From positions 1 through 64,000 of the forward strand of contig JAIXSE010000021.1 of the NCBI GenBank assembly GCA_027484825.1: DNA of 64,000 bases. Direction: 5' to 3'. Positions 55,143 through 63,396 of the stretch are shown here, in pieces. Position 1 is the first letter of the stretch; each line of letters starts with the position of its first letter. A model generated the notes under the pieces. It ran no database searches and was not told the origin of the DNA. It saw only the letters and a list, made by a program, of their open reading frames with translations. The stretch is from Rubrivivax sp. Its GTDB lineage: Bacteria; Pseudomonadota; Gammaproteobacteria; Burkholderiales; Burkholderiaceae_C. The position numbers and the translations under genes are program-made.

Positions 55143-55173
55143 AGCCCGCCCGGCTCATGCTCGGCGGGCTTTT
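55143..55173 (+). terminator. Strong terminator ending the candidate RNA
   Basis: AGCCCGCC (55143-55150) pairs with GGCGGGCT (55163-55170), followed by TTTT. Same logical place as the tR' terminator in lambda late transcription. Confidence 0.85.
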
Positions 55174-55175
55174 CT

Positions 55176-55707
55176 CATTCTGCGATCAACGGGGGAGAGC
55201 TCCCTGCGCCCAAAGGGCTTCGGCCTGAGTGAAACATGAGACTGCCCCCGCCCATGAGGGTGGGCCAAGGGGCGGCACAGAAGGGCACACAGTAACTCCC
55301 CCACCCAATCTGGTCCCCACACGCGGGCCGGAGACGCCATGACCTGCTGGTGGCGTCTGGCATCGACAGCAGGACCGGCTACCCAGGGCGACGCGTGCAG
55401 CCGGGCGCGCATTCTCCAGCCCGATCAAGTCGCACACGTACAGGCCTTGAACGCCGGGTGCCGGCAGGACCGCAGCAATGCGCATACCGCCGAACCAGCC
55501 CCGTCGAATGAGTCAGCGCCTCGCCTAGCGCAAACCAACCCTGCCGTAATGGCGCCGGATCGAGTAACCGGCATCCTCAAAGCCCGGCCGCGTGACCTCG
55601 CCATCCGCGCGCACTTCATGAATCGGTCGCTTGTCGGCCGGGCACCTCGTCTCCGCTATGGCCAGGACCTCCAGCGGTGAGCCGCCGCGACCAACTGAAA
55701 GCACCCG
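55176..55707. other. Gene-poor spacer before the late genes
   Basis: About 530 bases with no convincing gene. An 8-bp hairpin AGACGCCA/TGGCGTCT (55332-55339 with 55351-55358) is the clearest structure. A plus-strand frame from 55339 to 55680 has no protein-like features and was not called. It could be a second structured element or remnants of lost genes. Confidence 0.5.
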
Positions 55708-55998
55708 ATGAAGAATCGTCCTGTGTTCGTGATGTTCGCCGTGGCCGCCATGGCTGCTGCTGCCTCCGCCGTCCAGGTGGTGGCCACCTCCGTCCGCGCC
55801 GTGTACCGGCTGGCGATGGACTATCTGCGCTTCCGCGCCTTCGCTGCCGCGGCCGTGGACGTGGCTTCCAGAAAAGCCACGGTGGCCCATCTGGCCGCCC
55901 ACACCAAGCTGAAGGCAGCCTGCCGGTACCGGGCCCGCCAGGAGTGCCGCGACACCCCCACGCTCACCGACAGCTGGCGGATGTGTCCGAGCGTCTGA
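55708..55998 (+). CDS. Small membrane or exported phage protein (96 aa)
   Basis: MKNRPVFVMFAVAAMAAAAS is a hydrophobic start that could be a signal or anchor; the rest is Ala/Arg-rich helix with two Cys. There is no good ribosome-binding site. It lies directly before the terminase genes. Moderate confidence that it is a gene; function unknown. Confidence 0.55.
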   Translation: MKNRPVFVMFAVAAMAAAASAVQVVATSVRAVYRLAMDYLRFRAFAAAAVDVASRKATVAHLAAHTKLKAACRYRARQECRDTPTLTDSWRMCPSV

Positions 55999-56249
55999 CA
56001 TGTGAAGCAGGGCCGCCTCGTGCGGCTCTTTGCATTGGGCCCCACACGGACCCAGCGCAAAGGGAAGCGCCAGCATTCACCACTCAGCAGACCAGTGGCC
56101 GGCCAGGCGCAAATGTGGCCGGATAGCTCCCGCGATGCGCTGCCCGACGCGAAAGAAATCTGACTCGGCAGCGGAAGGCAGTCACCCAGCGGCGCAACAA
56201 GTGCCGTAAGTCCTCATGGGTGACACCAGTCCGAGGGAAGGGATCGGAC

Positions 56250-56870
56250 ATGACCGAAAAGCGAAAGATCGACTGGGAGGCCATCGAGGCTGACTGGCGA
56301 GCAGGGGTCAAGACGAAGCAGCAGATGTCGATCGAGCACGGAGTGTCCCGGGCCGCGATGGACAAGCGCTTCGCCAAGCTGGGGATCGAACGAGACCTCC
56401 GGGAGAAGATCCAGGCCAAGGCCGAAGCGCTGGTTACACAGGCTGAGGTTACAGCCAAAGTTACAGGCGCCACCAGTGCAACCGAAGCGGCCATCATTGA
56501 GGTGAACGCGACGGTGCTGGCTGGTGTCAGGCTGGCGCACCGAACGGACATTGCCCGCTTCCGCCGGCTCTGCCTGAGCATGCTGCAGGAGCTGGAAGCC
56601 GAGACCGCTGACCTGGACCTCTTCCGCGAGCTGGGCGACATGCTCAGGCGCGAGGACGACAAGGGCCAGGACAGAAGGAATGACCTCTACCAGAAGGTCA
56701 TCAGCAGCGCCGGCCGGATCGACAGCCTCAAGAAGCTGTCCGAGACGCTGAAGCATCTGATCACCCTTGAGCGTGAGGCTTACGGGATCGCAGCGGTCGA
56801 AGACAAACCGGCAGGTGGTGATGACATGGTGGCCACGCTGTCCAAGCTGATTGAGAAGCTGCCGGGATGA
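56250..56870 (+). CDS. Terminase small subunit
   Basis: MTEKRKIDWEAIEADWRAGV with an HTH (KQQMSIEHGVSRAAMDKRFA) and a long helical second half fits small terminase subunits that recognise packaging sites. 206 residues; the stop overlaps the large subunit by ATGA. Confidence 0.85.
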   Translation: MTEKRKIDWEAIEADWRAGVKTKQQMSIEHGVSRAAMDKRFAKLGIERDLREKIQAKAEALVTQAEVTAKVTGATSATEAAIIEVNATVLAGVRLAHRTDIARFRRLCLSMLQELEAETADLDLFRELGDMLRREDDKGQDRRNDLYQKVISSAGRIDSLKKLSETLKHLITLEREAYGIAAVEDKPAGGDDMVATLSKLIEKLPG

Positions 56871-58186
56871 GCACGGGAAACCTGCTGCTCGATCGGCAGT
56901 TGGCCCGCTGGTACGAACTGAAGGATCACCCGGTCCAACTGGCCCTGATTGAAGCTGTTCCCAACGGGGTGCGGTTTCCGCTGGTGCCAGCCGGCCGCCG
57001 AAGCGGCAAGACCGAGCGGTTCAAGCGTTTCCTGGTGAAGCAGGCCAATCGCGTGCCGGGCCCGTACTTCGCGGCGGCGCCTACGCACGATCAGGCCAAG
57101 AAGATCTTCTGGGATGACCTGAAGGCCTTCTCACTCTCCTGCCTGCACCCGCGGCGGCCCAGCGAGTCGGATCGGATCATCTTCCTCCCCAACGGGAGCG
57201 AGATCCATGTGATCGGGCTGGACAAGCCGCAGCGGATCGAAGGTATCCCGTGGAAGGGCGGGGGGATTGACGAGTTCGCGGACGTGAAGCCGGACGCATG
57301 GGAGGCCAACATCCTCCCGGCGCTGAACACGGTCAACCCGCTGGACCCTGACTATCGCGCCTGGTGCTGGTTGCTGGGCGTGCCGGACGGGCTGAACCAC
57401 TACTACGACCTGTGCTCCAAGGCGGAGACGGGCGTTGATCCAGCCTTCCAGGTCTTCCACTGGAAGTCGGCCGAAATCCTGCCTCCCGATGTGATGGCCG
57501 CCATGAAGCGGGCCATGTCGGAGAAGCAGTTCAAGCAGGAATTCGAGGCTTCATTCGAGACGGCCGGCGGCCGAATCTATGAGGACTACTCGAAGGAGAA
57601 CCACACGAGCGAGCGCATCCTGCCTCACGAGCAGCTCATGTGGATGCATGACCAGAACTACACCCCTCTGTCCTCGGCGGTGGGGGTTCGGCGTGGTGAA
57701 AGCCTGTTCCTGCTGGATGAGATCGTGCTGACCAGTGCGGTGTCGAAGCAGTCGGCGCAGGAGTTCGTGGAGAAGTTCAAGGACCACAAGAATCGCAACG
57801 TCCTGATCTATGGCGATCCCGCTGGCCAGGCTGGCGAGAAGCACGGCCATGCATCGGACTACACCGACATTGAGGGCGTGCTCCGGGCTCACGGCTGGAC
57901 CTACACCCGCAAGGTGCGTCCCGCCCACCCGGCGATCAAGGACCGACAGAACGCGGTCCGCGCCAAGATCAAGACGGCAGACGGCCAGCGGTCGCTGTTC
58001 GTCAACCCAGTCACAGCGAAGTGGTGTGACAAGGGCCTCGCAACGGTCCAGCTCCAGGAAGGCTCCACCTTCCAAGAGGACCAGAAGAACAAGTATCAGC
58101 ACATCACGACCGCAATCGGCTACTGCGTAGACCGTGAATGGCCGTGCATCCGCCGCACCGCAACGGTCGGTGAACTCCGGATTTAG
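56867..58186 (+). CDS. Terminase large subunit (packaging ATPase/nuclease)
   Basis: Pumps DNA into the procapsid and cuts it. The 439 residues have Walker A PAGRRSGKT, Walker B GGGIDEFADV, and a C-terminal nuclease region (IYGDPAGQAGEKHGHASDYT, with acidic residues). The family's usual length. It is coupled to the small subunit and followed by the portal gene. Confidence 0.95.
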   Translation: MSTGNLLLDRQLARWYELKDHPVQLALIEAVPNGVRFPLVPAGRRSGKTERFKRFLVKQANRVPGPYFAAAPTHDQAKKIFWDDLKAFSLSCLHPRRPSESDRIIFLPNGSEIHVIGLDKPQRIEGIPWKGGGIDEFADVKPDAWEANILPALNTVNPLDPDYRAWCWLLGVPDGLNHYYDLCSKAETGVDPAFQVFHWKSAEILPPDVMAAMKRAMSEKQFKQEFEASFETAGGRIYEDYSKENHTSERILPHEQLMWMHDQNYTPLSSAVGVRRGESLFLLDEIVLTSAVSKQSAQEFVEKFKDHKNRNVLIYGDPAGQAGEKHGHASDYTDIEGVLRAHGWTYTRKVRPAHPAIKDRQNAVRAKIKTADGQRSLFVNPVTAKWCDKGLATVQLQEGSTFQEDQKNKYQHITTAIGYCVDREWPCIRRTATVGELRI

Positions 58187-58190
58187 GCTT

Positions 58191-59600
58191 ATGGCAGACG
58201 TCTCCACACCATCACAAGAGGTCATGCAGATGTCTCCCAGCTGGGAGCTTTGCGCCTCGCTGCTGGGTGGCACTACCGCCATGCGCGAAGCCGGGGAGCG
58301 TCACCTGCCGAAGTGGCCCAACGAAGACGAGAAGGCCTACAAAACTCGCCTGTCGGTCGCGGTTCTGTTCCCGGCCTTTGGCCGCACCGTTACCACGCTA
58401 GCAGGCAAACCGTTCTCCAAGCCCCTGACGCTGGATGACGACGTGCCGGAGACCATCCGGAAGATGTGCGAGGACATCGACCTGCAAGGTCGGAACCTTC
58501 ATACCTTCGCAGCGGATGTGATGGAGACGGCGCTGGCGCTGGGCCAAACCGGCATCCTGGTTGACTTTCCCCGCAAGTCGGAAGAGGTGCGAACCTTGGC
58601 CGATGAGCGGGCGCTGGGTCTGCGTCCCTATGCCCTGGAGATCAAGCCCCATCAGCTGCGCGGCTGGCGTGCGGCCTACATGAACGGAAAGTGGGTGCTG
58701 CTGCAGCTGCGCTTCTGTGAATGGGTTGAAGAGCCTGACGGCCCGTTCGCCACCAAGAAGGTGGAGCAGATCCGCGTGCTTTCTCCTGGCGCATGGGAGA
58801 CGCACCGCAAGAATGAGCGGGACGAGTGGGTGCTGTACGAGGACGGCACCACGACGCTGGACTACATCCCATTCCTGGTGGTGTATGGCCAGCGGACTGG
58901 CTTCATGCTGTCAAAGCCGCCGTTGCTTGAACTGGCGCACCTGAACGTCGCCCACTGGCAGAGTGCCAGCGACCAGCAGACGATCCTGCACACGGCACGC
59001 GTCCCCATCCTGGCTGTGTCGGGCATTGAGGAAGGCTCAAACTTCAAGCTGACCGTAGGTGCGTCCGCTGCGGTCTCCCTTCCGCCAAATGGCGACATGA
59101 AGTACGTGGAGCACACCGGCGCGGCAATCAAGGCGGGAGCCGATGACCTCAAGGATCTCGAAGAGCGCATGCGCCAGGCCGGCGCCGAGCTGCTGGTGCT
59201 GGATCAGAAGATCACCGCCACCCAGGTGAGCACCGAGAACGCGGTGGGCATGTGTGCGCTGCAGCGGATCGTGCAGGGCCAGGAAGACGCCATCGACGCC
59301 ATGCTCCAGACCTTTGCGGACTGGATCGGCGAGAAGCAGGGCGGCCACTGCAAGATCTTCAACGACTTCGGTGCGGCTACGCTGAGCGACGCTCAGGCCC
59401 AGTTGATCAAGGACTTCGCTGCCGCCGGCATGCTGTCCAAGGAGACGGCATTCCACGAGATGCAGCGCCGCGGCACGATCTCGCCAGACCTGAAGTGGGA
59501 AGACGAGAAGGATCGCATTGACGCAGAGGGTCCGCCGCTGGGCTCGCTGGGTGTGGAGGGCGGCATGAACCCGCCAGCACGCAATGCCAACAGCCAATGA
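58191..59600 (+). CDS. Portal protein (DUF4055 family)
   Basis: MADVSTPSQEVMQMSPSWEL; the pattern HLPKWPNEDEKAYKTRL, AFGRTVTTLAGKPF and the late KITATQVSTENAVGMCALQR is DUF4055, a portal-type family found between terminase and minor head genes. The 469 residues form the DNA entry ring. Confidence 0.88.
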   Translation: MADVSTPSQEVMQMSPSWELCASLLGGTTAMREAGERHLPKWPNEDEKAYKTRLSVAVLFPAFGRTVTTLAGKPFSKPLTLDDDVPETIRKMCEDIDLQGRNLHTFAADVMETALALGQTGILVDFPRKSEEVRTLADERALGLRPYALEIKPHQLRGWRAAYMNGKWVLLQLRFCEWVEEPDGPFATKKVEQIRVLSPGAWETHRKNERDEWVLYEDGTTTLDYIPFLVVYGQRTGFMLSKPPLLELAHLNVAHWQSASDQQTILHTARVPILAVSGIEEGSNFKLTVGASAAVSLPPNGDMKYVEHTGAAIKAGADDLKDLEERMRQAGAELLVLDQKITATQVSTENAVGMCALQRIVQGQEDAIDAMLQTFADWIGEKQGGHCKIFNDFGAATLSDAQAQLIKDFAAAGMLSKETAFHEMQRRGTISPDLKWEDEKDRIDAEGPPLGSLGVEGGMNPPARNANSQ

Positions 59601-60696
59601 GTGGATCGCCGACGAGTCGGTAGCCCACGCGATTGACCTGGTGCACTACGGCAATGGGGTTGTCCGGCGGATGCTGGCCATCCTGAACCGGGCGGACGCC
59701 AGCTTGACCTTCCAGCTTCAGGATGCACTGGAACAGCTGGATGCCGGATCGTTCACCGTGCAGCGGCTGGAGGCGCTGTTGTCGTCGGTCCGGGCGCTCA
59801 ACTCCCAGGTCTATGACCAGATGATCCAGGCGCTGAACCTGGAGCTGTCAGGCCTGACGGATTCGGAGGTCAGCTTCCAGCGCGACCTTCTGACCCACCC
59901 GCTCCCTCAGGAGGTGGTGGCCCAGTTCAATACCGTGAGCATCGAGCAGGTGCACGCGGCGGCCATGGCCCGGCCTTTCCAGGGGCGGCTCCTGAGCGAG
60001 TGGGGCCAGAGCATTGCAGCAGACCGCATGGTTCGCATCCGCGACACCGTGCGGATGGGATTTGTGGAAGGGAAGCCGGTCCAGCAGATCGTCCGGGACG
60101 TGCGGGGCACCAAGGCCCAGAACTACCAGGACGGCGTGATCGAGATTGACCGGCGGCACGCGGAGACGATCGTCAGGACGGCAGTCAGCCACACGGCAGG
60201 CTACGCCCGAGATCAGGTGCTGGCCGCGAATGCGGATCTGGTGAAGGCGGTCATGTGGCGGTCCACCCTGGACAGCCGCACGAGCCAGCCTTGCCGGCTC
60301 CGCGACGGCTGCAAGTACGGCCTGGAGGATCACAAGCCCATTGGGCACAAGTTGCCCTGGGGCGCGGGCCCCGGCCGGTTCCACTTCAATTGCCGCTCCA
60401 CCTCGGCGCCGGTGCTCAAGAGCTGGCAGGAGCTCGGCGGCGAGGATGTGGCGGACTGGACCCAAAGCCAGCGGGCCAGCATGGACGGCGCGGTGCCGGC
60501 AGACACGACCTATGCGGAATGGCTGGCCAAGCAAAGCGCGGCCCGGCAGGATGAGATCCTGGGACAGGCCCGGGGTCGGTTGTACCGCGAGGGCGGGCTG
60601 GACCTCCAGCAGTTCAGCAACAACAAGGGAAAGCTGCTGACCCTCCAGGAATTGAGAGCCCGCCAGCCTGCCGCATTCAAGGCTGCCGGCCTATGA
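59584..60696 (+). CDS. Minor head protein (SPP1 gp7 / Mu F-like)
   Basis: 370 residues. The C-terminal domain has TIVRTAVSHTAGYARDQVLA, LDSRTSQPCRLRDGCKYGLE and GPGRFHFNCRSTSAPVLKSW, the SPP1 gp7 signature with its Cys/His cluster. It overlaps the portal stop. Acts inside the head during assembly or DNA ejection. Confidence 0.92.
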   Translation: MPTANEWIADESVAHAIDLVHYGNGVVRRMLAILNRADASLTFQLQDALEQLDAGSFTVQRLEALLSSVRALNSQVYDQMIQALNLELSGLTDSEVSFQRDLLTHPLPQEVVAQFNTVSIEQVHAAAMARPFQGRLLSEWGQSIAADRMVRIRDTVRMGFVEGKPVQQIVRDVRGTKAQNYQDGVIEIDRRHAETIVRTAVSHTAGYARDQVLAANADLVKAVMWRSTLDSRTSQPCRLRDGCKYGLEDHKPIGHKLPWGAGPGRFHFNCRSTSAPVLKSWQELGGEDVADWTQSQRASMDGAVPADTTYAEWLAKQSAARQDEILGQARGRLYREGGLDLQQFSNNKGKLLTLQELRARQPAAFKAAGL

Positions 60697-60703
60697 TTAG
60701 GGC

Positions 60704-60946
60704 GTGACGCTGAAACTCGTTCCGCCCGGTGCCAAGCCAGAAGAGACGCCCGCCGACAAGGTGCGGCGCCGTGTCGCCGCGCTGGCCCCGCGCCACCTGC
60801 TGACCTGCCGCAAGTGTGGCGGCAGCGAGTTCATCGAGACCAGGGTGGGGGTGGAGAAGAGCCCAGCCGGGAAACCGGTCGGGGGAACCAAGACCCTCAT
60901 CTGCATGCCCTGCATGTTCCTGCGCAAAGAGCGCGTAGAAGCCTGA
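60704..60946 (+). CDS. Zinc-ribbon phage protein (80 aa)
   Basis: GTG 60704 gives MTLKLVPPGAKPEETPADKV. Two Cys pairs, LTCRKCGGSEF and ICMPCMF, form a probable zinc ribbon. Function unknown. Confidence 0.7.
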   Translation: MTLKLVPPGAKPEETPADKVRRRVAALAPRHLLTCRKCGGSEFIETRVGVEKSPAGKPVGGTKTLICMPCMFLRKERVEA

Positions 60947-60964
60947 CCCCAGGCACCCAACACG

Positions 60965-60988
60965 AAGCCCGCCAGTGAGCGGGCTTTT
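60965..60988 (+). terminator. Terminator-like hairpin in the late operon (1)
   Basis: AAGCCCGC/GCGGGCTT with TTTT after it. Confidence 0.75.
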
Positions 60989-60997
60989 CCGTTTCTG

Positions 60998-61028
60998 AGC
61001 CGCCCCGGGCAACCGCGGGCGGCTTTTT
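60998..61028 (+). terminator. Terminator-like hairpin in the late operon (2)
   Basis: AGCCGCCC/GGGCGGCT with TTTTT after it, in tandem with the previous hairpin. Confidence 0.75.
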
Positions 61029-61113
61029 CACGCCCTGACGCGGATGCCGAGGGGAGACCGGGCCGGATGGCCCATCCGCCCGCAGGTGGATGCCTGCGAA
61101 AGAAAGACTCACC

Positions 61114-61902
61114 ATGCCATTCAAACTCGACGCCAACGGAAACATCGTCACCCAGGAAATCGGCGGCCAGAAGCTGCCCGTGTTCGTCCACCCGGACGGC
61201 AAGGAGGCACCCTTTGACGCTGACTCGACCATCTCCACCATCGGCCGCCTCAATGGCGAGGCCAAGAGCCACCGGGAGCGCGCGGAAGCCGCCGAAGGCC
61301 AGCTCAAGGGCTTTGCTGGTATCACCGATCCGGCCGCAGCGCTCAAGGCGTTGAGCCTGGTGAAGAACCTGGACGAGAAGAACCTGATCGCCGCCGGCGA
61401 CCGGGACAAGGCGGTGACCGAGGCCGTCAAGAGCGTCGAAGAAAAGTATGCGCCCATCGTGAAGGAGCGCGATGACCTGCAGGGCCAACTGAACAACCAC
61501 CTCATTGGCGGCGTGTTCTCCGGCTCCAAGTTCATCGCCGAAAACTTCGCTGCAGGCGGCCCCGCCGGCGTTGAGATCGCCCGCGCCCTGTTCGCCAACA
61601 AGTTCAAGGTGGAGAACGGGAAGCTGGTGGCCAAAGGCCCGGACGGCCAGCCGATCTATTCCCGCACTCGCCACGGTGAGCTCGCCGATGGCGAGGAGGC
61701 CCTGCAGATCCTGGTGGACTCGTACCCCCACAAGGCACACCTCCTGAAGGGCTCCGGCGCTTCGGGAGGCGGCGCCCAAGGCGGTGGCGGTCAAGGCGGC
61801 AAGCGGACTTACACCCGCGCCCAGTTCGATGCACTGCCACCCGCCGAACGCATGACGGTCTCCCAGGCCGTTGGCAAGGGCGAGGCTGCGCTGACCGACT
61901 GA
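61114..61902 (+). CDS. Scaffold protein (DUF6651-like)
   Basis: ATG 61114 (MPFKLDANGNIVTQEIGGQK) gives 262 residues. A central coiled coil (ERAEAAEGQLKGFAGITD), GVFSGSKFIAENFA and a Gly-rich C-terminus fit phage scaffold proteins that guide coat assembly, and the position directly before the coat gene agrees. Confidence 0.8.
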   Translation: MPFKLDANGNIVTQEIGGQKLPVFVHPDGKEAPFDADSTISTIGRLNGEAKSHRERAEAAEGQLKGFAGITDPAAALKALSLVKNLDEKNLIAAGDRDKAVTEAVKSVEEKYAPIVKERDDLQGQLNNHLIGGVFSGSKFIAENFAAGGPAGVEIARALFANKFKVENGKLVAKGPDGQPIYSRTRHGELADGEEALQILVDSYPHKAHLLKGSGASGGGAQGGGGQGGKRTYTRAQFDALPPAERMTVSQAVGKGEAALTD

Positions 61903-61927
61903 TCCCCTTCCAACTCCCCAAACCACG

Positions 61928-61949
61928 GCCCGCCTTGTGCGGGCTTTTT
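61928..61949 (+). terminator. Terminator-like hairpin between scaffold and coat (3)
   Basis: GCCCGC/GCGGGC with TTTTT after it. Confidence 0.75.
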
Positions 61950-61970
61950 CATTTCTGAAAGACCCGCACC

Positions 61971-63128
61971 ATGCCCGTCAATTCGATCACCTCTCTGATC
62001 CCCGACATGTACAACGCGCTGGACGTCGTCTCGCGCGAACTGGTGGGTTTCATCCCGTCCGTGTCGGCTGACATGACCTTCGAGCGCGCCGCCGTGGGCC
62101 AACAGGTCCGCAGCCACGTTGCGCCGTCCGCGACCGCCACGGACATCACCCCCAACGTGACGCCGCCCGATGACGGTGAGCAGACCATCGGCAACACCGC
62201 CATGACGATCCAGAAGGCTCGTCGTGTGCCGGTGCGCTGGAACGGTGAGCAGTCCCTCGGCCTGAACAACGGCGGTCCTGGCCGGCGCAACATCATGCGC
62301 GACCAGTTCGCCCAGGCGATGCGCACCCTGGTGAACGAAGTGGAGGCCGACCTGGCCGGTCTGCATCTGTTCGCGTCCCGCGCCTATGGCACTCCCGGCA
62401 CCACGCCTTTCGGCGTGACCGATGACTTCACCGATGCATCGGAAACCCTGCGCATCCTGAAGGACAACGGCGCTGGCACGGCCGACCTGCAGATGATCAT
62501 CAACACTGCGGCCGGCGCCCGCTTCCTGGGCAAGCAGGTGCGTGTGGATGCACAGGGCACGGACTCGATTCTGCGTCAGGGCATCCTGCTGCCGACCACC
62601 GGCTTCAACCTGCGCGAGTCGGCCCAGATCGTGACCTTCAACAAGGGCACCTCTGCGAGCTCCACCACCAACGCCACCGGCTATGCCGTGGGCGCCACGG
62701 TGATCACGCTGGCCGCTGCCGGCACCGGCTCGATCCTGGCGGGTGATGTGGTCCAGTTCGCCGGCGACGCGAACAAGTACGTCGTGGCTTCGGGCGACGC
62801 GAGCACCGCCGACGGCGGCACCATTACCCTGGCCGCCCCCGGCCTGCGCCAAGCTCTGCCGGCCGCCGCCACCGCCATCACGGTGCTGGCGACCTCCGCA
62901 CGCAACATGGCCTTCCGCCGCGGCGCCATCGCCCTGGCCACCCGCGCACCGGCACTGCCGGAAGAGGGCGATTCGGCCGATGACCGCCAGATCATCACCG
63001 ACCCGCGCAGCGGCCTCTCGTTCGAAGTGGCCATGTACAAGCAGTACCGCCAGGTCCAGTACGAGATCTCTCTGGCCTGGGGCGTGAAGGCTGTGAAGCC
63101 GGAACACATCTCGCTGCTGCTGGGTTAA
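61971..63128 (+). CDS. Major capsid (coat) protein, P22-like
   Basis: 385 residues. MPVNSITSLIPDMYNALDVV, FIPSVSADMTFERAAVGQQV, KARRVPVRWNGEQS and YKQYRQVQYEISLAWGVKAV fit the P22 gp5-like HK97-fold coat family. An insertion (about 230-300) rich in Ala, Gly and Thr probably forms the telokin-like I domain. Makes the icosahedral head. Confidence 0.88.
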   Translation: MPVNSITSLIPDMYNALDVVSRELVGFIPSVSADMTFERAAVGQQVRSHVAPSATATDITPNVTPPDDGEQTIGNTAMTIQKARRVPVRWNGEQSLGLNNGGPGRRNIMRDQFAQAMRTLVNEVEADLAGLHLFASRAYGTPGTTPFGVTDDFTDASETLRILKDNGAGTADLQMIINTAAGARFLGKQVRVDAQGTDSILRQGILLPTTGFNLRESAQIVTFNKGTSASSTTNATGYAVGATVITLAAAGTGSILAGDVVQFAGDANKYVVASGDASTADGGTITLAAPGLRQALPAAATAITVLATSARNMAFRRGAIALATRAPALPEEGDSADDRQIITDPRSGLSFEVAMYKQYRQVQYEISLAWGVKAVKPEHISLLLG

Positions 63129-63155
63129 TCCCCGGTCATCCACTTCAACCACCGC

Positions 63156-63186
63156 AAGGGCGGGGCCTCACGGCTCCGCCCTTTTT
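63156..63186 (+). terminator. Terminator-like hairpin after the coat gene (4)
   Basis: AGGGCGG/CCGCCCT with TTTTT after it. Confidence 0.8.
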
Positions 63187-63204
63187 CACATCTGAGGTCA
63201 TCAC

Positions 63205-63372
63205 ATGCCCGAAACCATCAAGGTCAAGCCCTGGGGTCAAGACCAAGGCGACTTCGTCCTGATCAACAAGGACGACTTCAACCCCGAAGTGCACGAGCTG
63301 CTGGAGCCCAAGGCTGAAGAGAAGCCCGCCGGCCGCAAGCCCAAGGCTGCCGCCGAGCAGCCCGCCACCTAA
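63205..63372 (+). CDS. Small phage structural-region protein (55 aa)
   Basis: MPETIKVKPWGQDQGDFVLI and a Lys/Ala/Pro-rich end (KPAGRKPKAAAEQPAT). Small genes here are often head-completion or decoration helpers. Function unknown. Confidence 0.75.
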   Translation: MPETIKVKPWGQDQGDFVLINKDDFNPEVHELLEPKAEEKPAGRKPKAAAEQPAT

Positions 63373-63396
63373 CTCAAGCACAAGAAGGTCCTCGCC

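Larger units (their letters stand above)
54565..55175 (+). ncRNA. Candidate large structured or late-leader RNA
   Basis: About 600 bases with no credible gene in either direction but many local stems: TTGGCG/CGCCAA (54607-54626), AGCGTC/GACGCT (54639-54653), TCCGG/CCGGA (54657-54671), AGGCT/AGCCT (54703-54716), ATCCGA/TCGGAT (54918-54934) inside AACC/GGTT (54896-54944), GGCGC/GCGCC (about 54972-54986) and GCGGGGA/TCCCCGC (55095-55117). It ends in a strong terminator at 55143-55173. It may be a lambda 6S-like late leader or a discrete RNA. Boundaries are estimates and folding of GC-rich DNA by eye is weak evidence. Confidence 0.5.

Noticed and set aside
54561-55175. tRNA genes inside the candidate RNA
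   Set aside because: I looked for acceptor and T-loop patterns (GTTCGANTC) and found none.
55339-55680. Plus-strand frame of 113 codons in the gene-poor stretch
   Set aside because: No ribosome-binding site and no recognisable or globular features; its start overlaps a strong hairpin.
55525-56076. Minus-strand frame overlapping the gene-poor stretch and the next gene
   Set aside because: Overlaps a plus-strand gene, has no plausible start near its best-looking part (CPADKRPIHEVRADGEV).
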